A DNA stretch of 60,303 nt. It comes from Bradyrhizobium acaciae (GTDB taxonomy: Bacteria; Pseudomonadota; Alphaproteobacteria; Rhizobiales; Xanthobacteraceae). A program made the position numbers and the translations under genes. Positions 1-9,423 of the stretch are shown here, in pieces. The first letter of the stretch is position 1, and the number at the start of each line of letters is the position of its first letter. The notes under the pieces are model-generated. The model was not told where the DNA came from and did not search any database. It was given only the letters and a program-made list of their open reading frames with translations. The stretch is taken from contig NZ_JACMYK010000033.1 in the NCBI RefSeq assembly GCF_020889785.1, forward strand, positions 1 through 60,303, given 5' to 3'.

Positions 1-1
1 C

Positions 2-2182
2 GCAGCCCCGGCGGCTGGCGAGAGTCCGGGGGAGACGCTTGCCGCGACCCGCGACGGCTTGAACCGGGCGCCCGCAGGCCAGACCCAGACCACCATCGAC
101 CGCAGCCGGTTCGACAACCGGCCGTCGTTCTCGGTCGCCGACGTGCTGCGCGACAGTCCGGGCATCTCGATCAAGCAGGGCAACGGCCCGCGCGATTTCG
201 GTATCTCGATCCGCGGGTCTAACGCCCGGAACGGCTTCGGCATCCGTAACCTCGTCATCTTCGACGACGGCTTCCCGGTCACCCAGCCGGACGGCCTGTC
301 GCGCAGCGACCTGATCGATCCGCATGCGTACGGCGCGATCGACGTGGTCCGCGGCCCGTCATCGGCGCTGTATGGCAATTACGCGACCGGCGGTGCGTTG
401 AATTTCCGGACCCGGCCCGGCGGGACCATCGACGGTGTGGAATACGGCGTCGACGGCGGCAGCTTCGGCTATCTCAACAACTATCTCGCCGCAGGCAAGA
501 AGGTCGGCAATTTCGAGGGCTCGCTGTTCGCGAGCGACGCGCGCGGTGACGGCTATATCGGCAACAGCTGGTTCAATACCCAGACCGTCAATTTCCTCGG
601 CACCCTGCAGGTCACGCCGGACGACCGTTTCACGGTGAAGCTGATCAACAACGACCTGACGGCACGCCTGCCGATCCGCTCGTCGCTCAATCAGTTCTAT
701 CAGAACCCGTTCCAGCAGGGCTGCGCGACGGGTGCGACCGCCGCACCGGGGTGCGGAACCGTGACCTTGTTCAACAACGGTTTCAATTCCGCGGCGGGGA
801 CCGACAAGGAAACCGCGGTCCAGGCCGGCCTCGGTCGCGACGACCGGCGCACCATCGTCGGCGGTCGCTGGGAGCACGACTTCGACAACCAGACCATGTG
901 GCGCAACCAGTTCGTGTTCGACGACCGCAACATCAGCCAGCCGACGGGATCGACGAGCGCGATCGGCGACTTCCCGTCCTACAACTACATGAGCGATGTC
1001 GTCAGGCGCGGCGATATCTTCGGGATGGATTCGACGGCCTATTTCGGCGGCTTCTACAACACGCTCACGGCTTCGAGCGATACCCGCAATGTGGTGCCGG
1101 GCGGCAATGCGACGCTTGGAAGCCTGTCCAGCAACCTGTTCAGCACGACGACGAATTACGGCCTGCGTGCACGCGAGGAGTTGAAGCTCACGCCCGCGTT
1201 GACGGCCATCGCCGGCATCGGCTGGGAGACCACCAATCTCACGGGGCGAAACACCGCCTACAGCTACGCCGGTGCCGCTGGCGCTACGTCCACCGCAATC
1301 ACGACGGCGGACCGGCAATTCCAGAACACCGCGCCTGAGCTCGCGTTGCTCTACCGAGTGAACAGCGATTGGCAGTTCCGCGGACGGGTGGCAACGGGAT
1401 ACGGCACGCCGCAGGTCAGCAATTTGTTCGTGTTGCCGAGTGGCTTTTCGGGCAACAACACCCAGCTGCGGACGCAGAAGAATCTCGGCTACGACCTCGG
1501 GGCCGACTGGACGCCGAACAATGCGCTCAAGGTGAGCGTCACCGGGTTCTACGAATTCTTCAAGGACGAGCTTGTTTCGCAGGCGACCCCGCAATCGGGT
1601 ATTTCCTACACGTTCAACGCGCCACGATCGGAGCATCGCGGCGTCGAACTGGCCGCCGATTGGACGTTCCTGCCGGGCTGGCGGTTCTCGGCCGCCTACA
1701 CCTATCTCGACGAGGTCTACACTGAGTACGTCGAGAACATCAGCAACGGCGCGGTGTTCGGCTTCAATCGCGCCGGCAACAAGATCCCCGGCATTTCGCC
1801 GAACGAGCTGACCACGCGGTTGGGTTACGACCAGTTGTCGGGTCCGTTGCAGGGGCTCGGCGGGTTTGTCGAAGTCCAGTGGAAGGACAGCTTCTACATG
1901 GATAATGCCAATCTCCTGAAGGCGCCCGGCTACGAGCTCGTCAACCTCAATCTGCATTACAAGACCGATCTCGTCTCCGATTCATTCAAGTCGATGAATC
2001 TGTATGTCGAGGTCCGGAACGTGTTCGACCGGACCTATGTGGCTTCGGCAAACAACATCGCAAATTCGGTGACCGCGGCCGGCATTCAAAATCCCGCGAG
2101 TGTACTGGCGAACTCGACCAACTCGATCTATGCCGGATCGCCGCGCGCCTTCGTGGCGGGCATGAGGATTGCGTTCAGATGA
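2..2182 (+). CDS. TonB-dependent outer-membrane receptor (5' end outside window)
   Basis: The frame is open from the window edge, so the start and signal peptide are missing; a TTG at 59 is the first in-window start-like codon but is not a credible start because coding continues upstream. About 726 residues are visible. The N-terminal part is a plug domain (SVADVLRDSPGISI, then VVRGPSSALYGNYATGGALN, the usual plug signature), followed by a long 22-strand-type barrel ending in an aromatic-rich strand (AGMRIAFR). Such receptors import metal chelates or other scarce ligands using TonB energy. It overlaps the next gene by 4 bases (ATGA) and heads a copper operon, so a copper or metallophore ligand is inferred; the sequence alone does not show the ligand. 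The layout resembles the copper-starvation operon pcuABCDE of Bradyrhizobium, which also has a TonB receptor. Confidence 0.9.
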   Translation, partial: AAPAAGESPGETLAATRDGLNRAPAGQTQTTIDRSRFDNRPSFSVADVLRDSPGISIKQGNGPRDFGISIRGSNARNGFGIRNLVIFDDGFPVTQPDGLSRSDLIDPHAYGAIDVVRGPSSALYGNYATGGALNFRTRPGGTIDGVEYGVDGGSFGYLNNYLAAGKKVGNFEGSLFASDARGDGYIGNSWFNTQTVNFLGTLQVTPDDRFTVKLINNDLTARLPIRSSLNQFYQNPFQQGCATGATAAPGCGTVTLFNNGFNSAAGTDKETAVQAGLGRDDRRTIVGGRWEHDFDNQTMWRNQFVFDDRNISQPTGSTSAIGDFPSYNYMSDVVRRGDIFGMDSTAYFGGFYNTLTASSDTRNVVPGGNATLGSLSSNLFSTTTNYGLRAREELKLTPALTAIAGIGWETTNLTGRNTAYSYAGAAGATSTAITTADRQFQNTAPELALLYRVNSDWQFRGRVATGYGTPQVSNLFVLPSGFSGNNTQLRTQKNLGYDLGADWTPNNALKVSVTGFYEFFKDELVSQATPQSGISYTFNAPRSEHRGVELAADWTFLPGWRFSAAYTYLDEVYTEYVENISNGAVFGFNRAGNKIPGISPNELTTRLGYDQLSGPLQGLGGFVEVQWKDSFYMDNANLLKAPGYELVNLNLHYKTDLVSDSFKSMNLYVEVRNVFDRTYVASANNIANSVTAAGIQNPASVLANSTNSIYAGSPRAFVAGMRIAFR

Positions 2183-3420
2183 GCAGCGCATCGATGTCAT
2201 ACCGAAAGCCTGCGGCTCTGATGGTGCTGGCAACGGTCATGCTTGCGGCCGTGCCGAACCTCGCGGTCGCGCAGATGAGCCATCAGCACGCCTCCGAGGC
2301 GGCCTGCGAGGAGACCGTCCTGCGCTGCGCGACCAAGGTCACTCCCGCCTTTGGGCCGGATGGGACCTTGTGGCTGACGTGGATGGCCGGAGGCCAGATC
2401 TCCGTCGCGAGCTCGAAGGACCAGGGCAAGAGCTTTTCCGCTCCGGTGCAGGTCACCCGGGACCGCCTCAACCTGGATTGGGGACCGGACGCGCGGCCGA
2501 AGCTTGCGATCGATGCGAAGGGCGAGATCGCCATTGCCTTTTCGACCTTTCGCGATCAGGCCTTCAACGGCCAGGTTCTGACCACGCGGTCGACCGATGG
2601 CGGCCGCAGCTTTGATCCGCCGAAACCGATCACCGTAAACAATGAGAGCCAGCGCTTCGAGGTGATCGGCTTCGATCCCGCCGGCACCGTGTTTGCGGCG
2701 TGGCTCGACAAGCGCAACCGTGTCCCGGCGCAGCAGCGCGGCGAGAAGTATGACGGGGCCGGATTGTTCTTTGCTTCGTCGAAGGACGGCGGCGCGACCT
2801 ATTCCGATGCGCAGCTTGCAGCCGACAATACCTGCGAGTGCTGCCGTCTCGCCCTGGCATTCGATGGCGCAGGCCATCCGGTGGTGGTGTTCCGGAACAT
2901 CTTCGAGGGCGGCGTGCGCGACCATGCGATCGTGACGTTCTCCGGTCTGGCCACACCCGGCGATTTGCATCGGGTGAGCCGGGACGACGGGCAGATCGCG
3001 GCATGTCCGCACCACGGTCCCAGCCTGACCATTTCGCCTGAAGGAACCTACCATGTGACCTGGTACACCAACGGCAAGGCGCGCAAGGGGTTGTTCTATG
3101 CGCGGTCGCGCGACGGCGGCAAAACGTTCTCCGATCCGCTCGCGGTCGGTCAGCCAAATCGAAGCCCGTCACGGCCGCAGATCGCCGCGGGGCCGCAGGG
3201 GCTCGTGATGGTCTGGAAAGAGTTCGACGGGCAGAAGACATCAATCAATCTGATGACATCGCATGACGATGGAGCGACCTGGTCGAAGCCCAGCGTTATC
3301 GCCGACACCGCCGACAGCTCCGACCATCCGCTGCTGGTCTCGGATCGCCGGCAGACCTACCTGTCGTGGATGACAAAGGCCGACGGTTACCATCTTCAAG
3401 CGATCGAGGGCGAACCATGA
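2179..3420 (+). CDS. Exported Asp-box (BNR/sialidase-like) beta-propeller protein with CxCC motif
   Basis: 413 residues. A signal peptide ends near residue 31 (PNLAVAQ). Five Asp-box motifs (SSKDQGKSF, RSTDGGRSF, SSKDGGATY, RSRDGGKTF, SHDDGATW) indicate a six-bladed propeller of sialidase fold. The catalytic arginine triad of true sialidases is not evident, so enzyme activity is doubtful. The mature N-terminus is MSHQHASEAACEE, and a CECC motif sits at residues 219-222; both could bind metal. The ATG overlaps the stop of the TonB receptor and the gene's own stop overlaps the thioredoxin-like gene, so it is translationally coupled within the copper operon. A periplasmic copper-binding or scaffolding role is inference from context. 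Confidence 0.8.
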   Translation: MSSASMSYRKPAALMVLATVMLAAVPNLAVAQMSHQHASEAACEETVLRCATKVTPAFGPDGTLWLTWMAGGQISVASSKDQGKSFSAPVQVTRDRLNLDWGPDARPKLAIDAKGEIAIAFSTFRDQAFNGQVLTTRSTDGGRSFDPPKPITVNNESQRFEVIGFDPAGTVFAAWLDKRNRVPAQQRGEKYDGAGLFFASSKDGGATYSDAQLAADNTCECCRLALAFDGAGHPVVVFRNIFEGGVRDHAIVTFSGLATPGDLHRVSRDDGQIAACPHHGPSLTISPEGTYHVTWYTNGKARKGLFYARSRDGGKTFSDPLAVGQPNRSPSRPQIAAGPQGLVMVWKEFDGQKTSINLMTSHDDGATWSKPSVIADTADSSDHPLLVSDRRQTYLSWMTKADGYHLQAIEGEP

Positions 3421-3914
3421 AACGTCACTTGCTCGCTGTGCTCATCCTGCTGGCGACGCTGCCGTCAGCACTCGCGGCCGGAGAGGGCGCGCCGAGGCCG
3501 TTCGAACGCGGCAGCTGGCAAAAGCTGCTGCATGCGCACGCCGGTCATCCGACCCTGGTGCATTTCTGGGGCGTCACCTGCGGCCCATGCAAGGTGGAGC
3601 TGCCGCAGCTCGGCCAGTTCATGAAGGATCATCCCGGTATCGACGTCGTCACGATCAGTGCGGATCTGGTTCCGAACCTGCCGGATGCGACCCGATCGAT
3701 GCTCGATCGCGCCGGGCTAGGATCGGCCGAGAACTGGATTTTCGACGACGGCTTTGCCGAGCGATTGCGGTTTGAGATCGACCCGGCATGGCAGGGCGAT
3801 ATCCCGCGAACCATGCTGATTGCCCGTGACGGAACGATCACGACGATCGAAGGCTCAGCTGAAATCGCCGATTTGAACAAATGGTCTGACGCCCAGGCTG
3901 CAACGATCCGATAA
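3417..3914 (+). CDS. TlpA-like periplasmic thioredoxin-fold protein
   Basis: 165 residues. The start is the ATG at 3417 overlapping the previous stop (ATGA); an in-frame ATG at 3366 lies inside the upstream gene and is unlikely. A signal peptide covers residues 1-21. A thioredoxin fold follows with the redox motif WGVTCGPC (Cys55 and Cys58) and a cis-Pro region (GDIPRTMLI). TlpA/ResA/ScoI-type proteins reduce disulfides in copper chaperones and in the CuA site of cytochrome oxidase. Its place between the propeller protein and PCuAC suggests it keeps copper-binding cysteines reduced; the exact partner is not shown by the sequence. Confidence 0.88.
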   Translation: MKRHLLAVLILLATLPSALAAGEGAPRPFERGSWQKLLHAHAGHPTLVHFWGVTCGPCKVELPQLGQFMKDHPGIDVVTISADLVPNLPDATRSMLDRAGLGSAENWIFDDGFAERLRFEIDPAWQGDIPRTMLIARDGTITTIEGSAEIADLNKWSDAQAATIR

Positions 3915-3948
3915 CACGACAACTTCAATCTGAAAGGACCCAGCCGCC

Positions 3949-4476
3949 ATGAACACTTTCTCCCGCATCCTCGCTCTCACCGCGCTGACTGCCGCACTGG
4001 CGTCGACCTCCGTACGGGCGGAGGACGTCAAGGCTGGCGACCTCGTGATCACGCAGGCGTGGACGCGCGCGACGCCGAACGGCGCCAAGATCGGCGGCGG
4101 CTATCTGACCATCGAGAACAAGGGAACGACGGCTGACCGGCTGGTGTCGGGCTCCGCCGACGTCGCCGGCAAGGTGGAAGTCCACGAGATGTCGATGGAC
4201 AACGGCGTCATGAAGATGCGCGCGCTCGACAAGGGATTGACCATCGAGCCGGGCAAGACCGTGAAGCTCGCGCCCGGCGGCTTCCATCTGATGATGTTCG
4301 ACCTGAAGAACCCGTTGAAGCAGGGCGACAAGGTGCCGGTCACGCTCGAATTCGAGAAAGCCGGCAAGGTCGCGGTCTCGCTGGACGTGCAGGCCGTCGG
4401 CGCGCAATCTCCTGGAGGCGCCGATCATTCCGGCCATGGCGACCATTCCGGTCACATGGACATGAAGAAGATGTGA
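3949..4476 (+). CDS. Periplasmic copper chaperone PCuAC (DUF461)
   Basis: 175 residues with a signal peptide (cleavage near SVRAED). The ATG follows an AAAGGA ribosome-binding site. The DUF461 fold carries the Cu(I)-binding His/Met set: His79, ten residues, Met90, then His113-x-Met115 (GFHLMMFDL), close to the family pattern H(M)X10MX21HXM. A C-terminal tail rich in His and Met (DHSGHGDHSGHMDMKKM) is the usual Cu(II)-binding extension. PCuAC proteins deliver copper to cytochrome oxidase subunits. It corresponds to PcuC of the Bradyrhizobium pcu operon by family, and is followed after 7 bases by the YcnI-like gene. Confidence 0.93.
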   Translation: MNTFSRILALTALTAALASTSVRAEDVKAGDLVITQAWTRATPNGAKIGGGYLTIENKGTTADRLVSGSADVAGKVEVHEMSMDNGVMKMRALDKGLTIEPGKTVKLAPGGFHLMMFDLKNPLKQGDKVPVTLEFEKAGKVAVSLDVQAVGAQSPGGADHSGHGDHSGHMDMKKM

Positions 4477-4483
4477 GGGAGCC

Positions 4484-5011
4484 ATGAGATCACACACGCT
4501 CCTCATTGCCGCGGCTGCGCTGCTCGCAGCGCAGCCTGCGCTTGCGCATATCACGCTTGAAGGAAAGCAGGCGCCGGTCGGCTCGTACTACAAGGCGGTG
4601 TTCGCCGTGCCGCATGGCTGCGCGGGGTCGGCAACGATCAAGATCCGGGTGCAGATTCCGGAAGGCGTGATCGGTGTGAAGCCGATGCCGAAGCCCGGTT
4701 GGACTCTCGATACGGTCACCGGCAAATACGCGGCCCAATATGATTACCACGGTGCCAAGCTCTCCGAGGGCGTCAAGGAAGTCGCCTGGAGTGGTGGCAA
4801 GCTCGCGGACCATAACTACGACGAGTTCGTGATGCAGACGTTTCTCACCGACACGTTGAAGCCCAACACCACGCTGTATTTCCCTGTCGTGCAGGAGTGC
4901 GAACAAGGCGTCAGCCGCTGGATCGATATTCCGGCCGAAGGGCAGGGCGGCGGGCACGACCATGGCAGCAAGACACCGGCGCCCGGCGTCAAGCTGCTGC
5001 CGAAGTCCTAA
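4484..5011 (+). CDS. YcnI-like (DUF1775) periplasmic copper-binding protein
   Basis: 175 residues. The signal peptide ends so that the mature protein starts with His22 (AHITLE). DUF1775 proteins use this N-terminal His plus a Glu and a Trp to bind Cu(II) (the monohistidine brace of Bacillus YcnI); Glu26 and the Trp in PKPGWTLDT are candidate partners here. A His-rich stretch (GGGHDHG) lies near the C-terminus. GGGAG-like sequence precedes the ATG. It lies 7 bases after PCuAC and 4 bases before the CopCD gene, so the operon is tight. Family call is firm; the metal ligands are by analogy. Confidence 0.9.
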   Translation: MRSHTLLIAAAALLAAQPALAHITLEGKQAPVGSYYKAVFAVPHGCAGSATIKIRVQIPEGVIGVKPMPKPGWTLDTVTGKYAAQYDYHGAKLSEGVKEVAWSGGKLADHNYDEFVMQTFLTDTLKPNTTLYFPVVQECEQGVSRWIDIPAEGQGGGHDHGSKTPAPGVKLLPKS

Positions 5012-5015
5012 AGCC

Positions 5016-6578
5016 GTGCGGCTGGTCGCAATGCTAGCTGCGCTCGTCGTGGCGCTGTGCGTTGCGACCGCCGCCCATGCGCATGCCGTCCTGATTGCGG
5101 CCGAGCCGGCCGACGGCAGCGTGGTGGCGGAAGCGCCGAAGACGGTGGTGCTTCGCTTCAACGAAGCGGTGGCGCCGACGGCAGTCAGCCTGCTCGACGC
5201 TACAGGCAAACCACGCGACGTCGCGTTCCGCGCCGTGGACCAATCGGTGATGGTGACGCTGCCGGCGGACCTGCCGCAGGGTACGCAGGTGGTGAGCTAT
5301 CGCGTGGTGTCGCAGGATGGCCATCCCGTCGCGGGCTCGCTGCTGTTCTCGATCGGCGTCGTCACCGGCTCGGCGGCGCCGTCAGGCGACGGCGTGCTCC
5401 ATGCGTTGATCTGGCTGGCGCGGCTCGGGCTCTATCTCGGGCTGTTTGCCGGCGTCGGCGGAGTGTTCTTTGCCGCCTGGATCGGGCAGGGTCCGGCAGG
5501 CGAACGGCTGATCATGTGGTCGCTCGGAATCGGCCTTGTCGGCGCGGTCGCCTCACTTGGCTTGCAGGGCGTCGATCTGCTGAACCTGCCGCTCTCGGGC
5601 ATTCTGACATGGGCGGCATGGGCCAGTGCCGCCGGCACCAGCCTGTTTCCCGCCCTGCTGCTTGCGATTGCCGCGATGTTGATCGCGGCGATTGCCTGGC
5701 GCAGCCCGTCGTTCGGCGCGGCCTTTATCCGCACTGCCGTCGCAATGATCTGTGTCGGGCTGTCGTTTGCGGTCAGCGGCCATGCCGCCACCGCCTCGCC
5801 GCAATGGCTGACGCGGACCGCACTGTTCATCCATGGCGTCGGTCTGGCGTTCTGGATGGGGGCTCTTGGGCCGCTGGCTGTGCTCGCCTGGCAGCGCAAG
5901 GATTCACTGCTCCGCGTGCTCCGGCGCTTTTCGATGCTCGCGGTGCCGGTCGTCGCGTTGATAGCCTTGTCGGGCCTCGTGCTCGCGGTCATCCAGCTCG
6001 AAAGTCTTCGCGCGCTGATCGACACCGGATACGGCAACGTCCTCGTCGCGAAACTCGGGCTGGTGGTGTTGCTGCTCGGGCTCGCTGCGCTGAACCGGTT
6101 GGTGTTCACACCGGCCATCGCGCGCGAATTCCACCGCACGCGGCCGCTGCAACGCTCGATCGCGCTCGAGTTCGTGCTGATGATCGGCATCCTCGGCCTG
6201 GTTGCGTTATGGCGCTTCACGCCGCCGCCGCGCGTGCTGGCGATGTCGGACGATGTTCCGCTCGCGGTTCACATTCACACCGATGCCGCGATGTTCCAGG
6301 TGCTGATCGCACCGGGCAAGGTCGGGCAGAACGACTTCGTCCTGCAATTGATGAACGGCGATGCCAGCCCGTTCGCGGCCAAGGAGGCGACGCTGACGCT
6401 GAGCCTGCCCGAGCGTGGCGTCGAACCGATGGAACGCGCCGCCGCGCTTGGTCCCGACGGCTATTGGCACGTGCGCAAGGTGCCGTTGACGGTCCCGGGC
6501 CGCTGGCACATGCAGATCGACGCTCTGGTGAGCGATTTCAAGAAAGTGACACTGGAAGACGATTTTGAGGTCAGGTAA
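5016..6578 (+). CDS. CopC-CopD fusion, copper transport protein (YcnJ/PcuE-like)
   Basis: About 520 residues from the GTG at 5016; an ATG at 5031 in the same frame is an equally possible start, since neither has a clear ribosome-binding site. A signal peptide is followed by a CopC domain whose mature end is His23 (HAVLIAAEP) and which has the second copper His in DGHPVAGS. A multi-pass CopD membrane domain follows (roughly residues 130-420), then a soluble C-terminal domain (HIHTDAAMFQVLIAPGKVG). The protein is thought to move copper across the inner membrane. It is the last gene of the copper operon; the next gene starts 164 bases later. Confidence 0.9.
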   Translation: MRLVAMLAALVVALCVATAAHAHAVLIAAEPADGSVVAEAPKTVVLRFNEAVAPTAVSLLDATGKPRDVAFRAVDQSVMVTLPADLPQGTQVVSYRVVSQDGHPVAGSLLFSIGVVTGSAAPSGDGVLHALIWLARLGLYLGLFAGVGGVFFAAWIGQGPAGERLIMWSLGIGLVGAVASLGLQGVDLLNLPLSGILTWAAWASAAGTSLFPALLLAIAAMLIAAIAWRSPSFGAAFIRTAVAMICVGLSFAVSGHAATASPQWLTRTALFIHGVGLAFWMGALGPLAVLAWQRKDSLLRVLRRFSMLAVPVVALIALSGLVLAVIQLESLRALIDTGYGNVLVAKLGLVVLLLGLAALNRLVFTPAIAREFHRTRPLQRSIALEFVLMIGILGLVALWRFTPPPRVLAMSDDVPLAVHIHTDAAMFQVLIAPGKVGQNDFVLQLMNGDASPFAAKEATLTLSLPERGVEPMERAAALGPDGYWHVRKVPLTVPGRWHMQIDALVSDFKKVTLEDDFEVR

Positions 6579-6742
6579 AGCCACGGTCAGCGAGCTCAGT
6601 ACCTCGGCGGGACGCAAATCGCTCAAATGGCCGAAAATCGCCTGATTTGAAGGGTTTTTGTCATTTGGCGGCCTTGTGTTTTCGCACCCGATCCGGTTTC
6701 ACTGCAGCTCTTCCCACGCTTTCCTGATTCCCGAGTAACGCC

Positions 6743-8062
6743 ATGCGATTGTCGCGGTTTTTCCTGCCTATCCTGAAAGAAAACCCGAAAGAGGCGGAGA
6801 TCGTCTCGCATCGGCTGATGCTGCGCGCGGGCATGATGCGGCAGGAGGCCGCCGGCATCTATGCCTGGCTGCCGCTTGGCTTCCGGGTGTTGAAGAAGAT
6901 CGAGCAGATCGTGCGCGAGGAGCAGGACCGCGCCGGTGCGCTCGAGCTGTTGATGCCGACGCTGCAACTCGCCGACCTCTGGCGCGAAAGCGGCCGCTAC
7001 GACGCCTATGGCCCGGAGATGCTGCGCATCCTCGATCGTCACAAGCGCGAGCTGTTGTACGGGCCGACCAACGAGGAAATGATCACGGAGATCTTCCGCT
7101 CCTACGTCAAGTCCTACAAGAGCCTGCCGCTCAATCTCTACCACATCCAGTGGAAGTTCCGCGACGAGCAGCGTCCGCGCTTCGGCGTGATGCGCGGCCG
7201 CGAATTCCTGATGAAGGACGCCTATTCGTTCGATCTCGATGAGGCCGGCGCGCGGCGCTCCTACAACAAGATGTTCGTTGCGTATTTGCGCACCTTTGCG
7301 CGGATGGGCTTGAAGGCGATCCCGATGCGTGCCGAGACCGGTCCGATCGGCGGCGACCTCAGCCACGAGTTCATCGTGCTCGCGGAGACCGGCGAGTCCG
7401 GCGTCTTCATCAACCGCGATGTGCTGGACCTGCCGGTGCCGGGCGAGGATGTCGACTATGACGGCGACCTCACGCCGATCATCAAGCAGTGGACCTCGGT
7501 CTATGCTGCGACCGAGGACGTCCACGAAGCCGCGCGCTTCGAACAGGAAGTGCCCGAGGCAAAGCGGCTCAACACTCGCGGTATCGAGGTCGGCCAGATC
7601 TTCTATTTCGGCACCAAATATTCCGACACCATGAAGGCGATGGTGGCGGGGCCCGATGGCGTCGACGTGCCGATCCATGGCGGCTCCTACGGTGTCGGCG
7701 TGTCGCGCCTGGTCGGCGCGATCATCGAGGCATGTCACGATGAAGCCGGCATCAAATGGCCCGAGGCGGTCGCGCCATTCCGTGTCGCGATCCTCAACCT
7801 CAAGCAGGGTGACGCCGCGGTCGATGGCGCCTGCGAGCAGCTCTATCGCGACCTCTCGGCGAAGGGTGTCGACGTGCTGTACGACGACACCGATCAGCGC
7901 GCCGGGGCCAAGTTCGCCGCCGCCGATCTGATCGGCATCCCCTGGCAGATTCTGGTCGGACCGAAGGGGCTTGCCGACGGCAAGGTCGAGGTGAAGCGCC
8001 GCAGCGACGGTTCGCGCGACAATATGAGCCCCGCCGACGTGGTCGCGAAGCTCGCGGGTTAA
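6743..8062 (+). CDS. proS: Proline--tRNA ligase, short alphaproteobacterial type
   Basis: 439 residues. Class II aminoacyl-tRNA synthetase: motif 2 around [19 protein letters not shown] and motif 3 in [15 protein letters not shown]. The anticodon-binding domain begins near residue 345 ([12 protein letters not shown]). At this length it lacks the roughly 180-residue editing insertion between motifs 2 and 3 found in E. coli ProS, as is normal for alphaproteobacteria, so Ala-tRNA(Pro) editing must be done by a separate ProXp/YbaK-type protein. It lies upstream of lolC-lolD in the same direction. Confidence 0.96.
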   Translation: MRLSRFFLPILKENPKEAEIVSHRLMLRAGMMRQEAAGIYAWLPLGFRVLKKIEQIVREEQDRAGALELLMPTLQLADLWRESGRYDAYGPEMLRILDRHKRELLYGPTNEEMITEIFRSYVKSYKSLPLNLYHIQWKFRDEQRPRFGVMRGREFLMKDAYSFDLDEAGARRSYNKMFVAYLRTFARMGLKAIPMRAETGPIGGDLSHEFIVLAETGESGVFINRDVLDLPVPGEDVDYDGDLTPIIKQWTSVYAATEDVHEAARFEQEVPEAKRLNTRGIEVGQIFYFGTKYSDTMKAMVAGPDGVDVPIHGGSYGVGVSRLVGAIIEACHDEAGIKWPEAVAPFRVAILNLKQGDAAVDGACEQLYRDLSAKGVDVLYDDTDQRAGAKFAAADLIGIPWQILVGPKGLADGKVEVKRRSDGSRDNMSPADVVAKLAG

Positions 8063-8133
8063 AGTTTATTCACGCCGCGCTGTCGGCGGGGTAATCCGGC
8101 CACATTTGGCCCGAATCATGGGATTATCGAAAG

Positions 8134-9414
8134 ATGGATGAGACCATGAACGAGCCAGTCCGCACCCCGCCTTTTGCGCCATTCGAATGGCTGCTGTCCG
8201 GACGCTATTTGCGCGCGCGCCGCAAGGAAGGGTTCATTTCAGTCATCGCCGGCTTTTCGTTCCTCGGCATCATGCTCGGCGTTGCCACGCTGATCGTGGT
8301 GATGGCCGTCATGAACGGCTTCCGCAAGGAGCTGCTCGACAAGATCCTCGGCCTCAACGGGCATCTTCTGGTGCAGCCCTTGGAATCGCCGCTGACCGAC
8401 TGGAAGGACGTCGCCGACCGCATCAGCCAGGTGCAGGGCATCCGGCTCGCCGCGCCGGTCGTGGACGGGCAGGGGCTCGGATCGTCGCCGTTCAACGCGG
8501 CCGGCGTCTTCATCCGCGGCATTCGCGCCGACGATCTCAACAATCTTACCTCGATTGCCAAGAACGTGAAGCAGGGCTCGCTCGAGGGCTTTGACGAGGG
8601 GCAGGGGGTTGCGATCGGCCGCCGGCTTGCCGATCAGCTCTCGCTGCATGCGGGCGACATGATCACGCTGGTCTCGCCGAAGGGCGCGGTGACGCCGATG
8701 GGCACCACGCCGCGCATCAAGCCCTACAAGATCACCGCGGTGTTCGAGATCGGCATGTCGGAATACGATTCGACCTTCGTGTTCATGCCGTTGGCCGAGG
8801 CGCAGGCCTATTTCAACCGCAACAACGACGTGTCCTCGATCGAGGTGTTCACCACCAATCCGGACAAGATCGACACCTACCGCAAGCTGGTGACGGAGGC
8901 GGCCGGGAGACCGGTCTTCCTGGTCGACTGGCGACAACGCAATTCGACCTTCTTCAATGCGTTGCAGGTCGAGCGCAACGTGATGTTCCTGATCCTGACC
9001 ATGATCGTGCTGGTCGCGGCACTCAACATCGTCTCGGGGCTCATCATGCTGGTGAAGGACAAGGGGCAGGACATCGCGATCCTGCGCACCATGGGCGCCT
9101 CGCAGGGCTCGATCATGCGGATCTTCCTGATCACCGGCGCCTCGATCGGCGTGGTCGGAACGCTGACCGGCTTCGCGGTCGGCATGCTGATCTGCCTGAA
9201 CATCGAATCGATCAGGCAGTTCCTGTCGTATCTGACCAACACCGAGCTGTTCTCGCCCGAGCTGTATTTCCTGTCGAAGCTGCCGGCCGAGGTCGATTTC
9301 GGCGAGACGCTCGCCGTCTTGATCATGGCGCTGACGCTGTCCTTCCTTGCGACACTCTACCCGTCGTGGCGCGCCGCGCGCCTCGATCCGGTCGATGCGC
9401 TCCGGTACGAATAA
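8134..9414 (+). CDS. lolC: Lipoprotein-releasing ABC transporter permease LolC/LolE
   Basis: 426 residues with the LolCE/MacB architecture: one membrane segment after a short cytoplasmic N-terminus (FEWLLSGRYLRARRKEGF), a large periplasmic domain (about residues 55-270), then three membrane segments, ending with the family signature SWRAARLDPVDALRYE. It extracts outer-membrane lipoproteins from the inner membrane and hands them to LolA. Only one permease gene is present before lolD, so it probably acts as a homodimer (LolF-like); the symbol is by family. An alternative ATG lies at 8146. Confidence 0.93.
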   Translation: MDETMNEPVRTPPFAPFEWLLSGRYLRARRKEGFISVIAGFSFLGIMLGVATLIVVMAVMNGFRKELLDKILGLNGHLLVQPLESPLTDWKDVADRISQVQGIRLAAPVVDGQGLGSSPFNAAGVFIRGIRADDLNNLTSIAKNVKQGSLEGFDEGQGVAIGRRLADQLSLHAGDMITLVSPKGAVTPMGTTPRIKPYKITAVFEIGMSEYDSTFVFMPLAEAQAYFNRNNDVSSIEVFTTNPDKIDTYRKLVTEAAGRPVFLVDWRQRNSTFFNALQVERNVMFLILTMIVLVAALNIVSGLIMLVKDKGQDIAILRTMGASQGSIMRIFLITGASIGVVGTLTGFAVGMLICLNIESIRQFLSYLTNTELFSPELYFLSKLPAEVDFGETLAVLIMALTLSFLATLYPSWRAARLDPVDALRYE

Positions 9415-9423
9415 GGAGCGCAC

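Noticed and set aside
359..1957. Long minus-strand open frame (532 codons) across the TonB receptor gene
   Set aside because: It is a GC-bias shadow of the receptor; its translation is Arg/Glu/Val-rich with no domain, and the plus strand shows a clear receptor.
6579..6742. tRNA or small RNA between copCD and proS
   Set aside because: No cloverleaf or T-loop sequence (GGTTCGAATCC-like) is present; there is only a short T run without a good stem.
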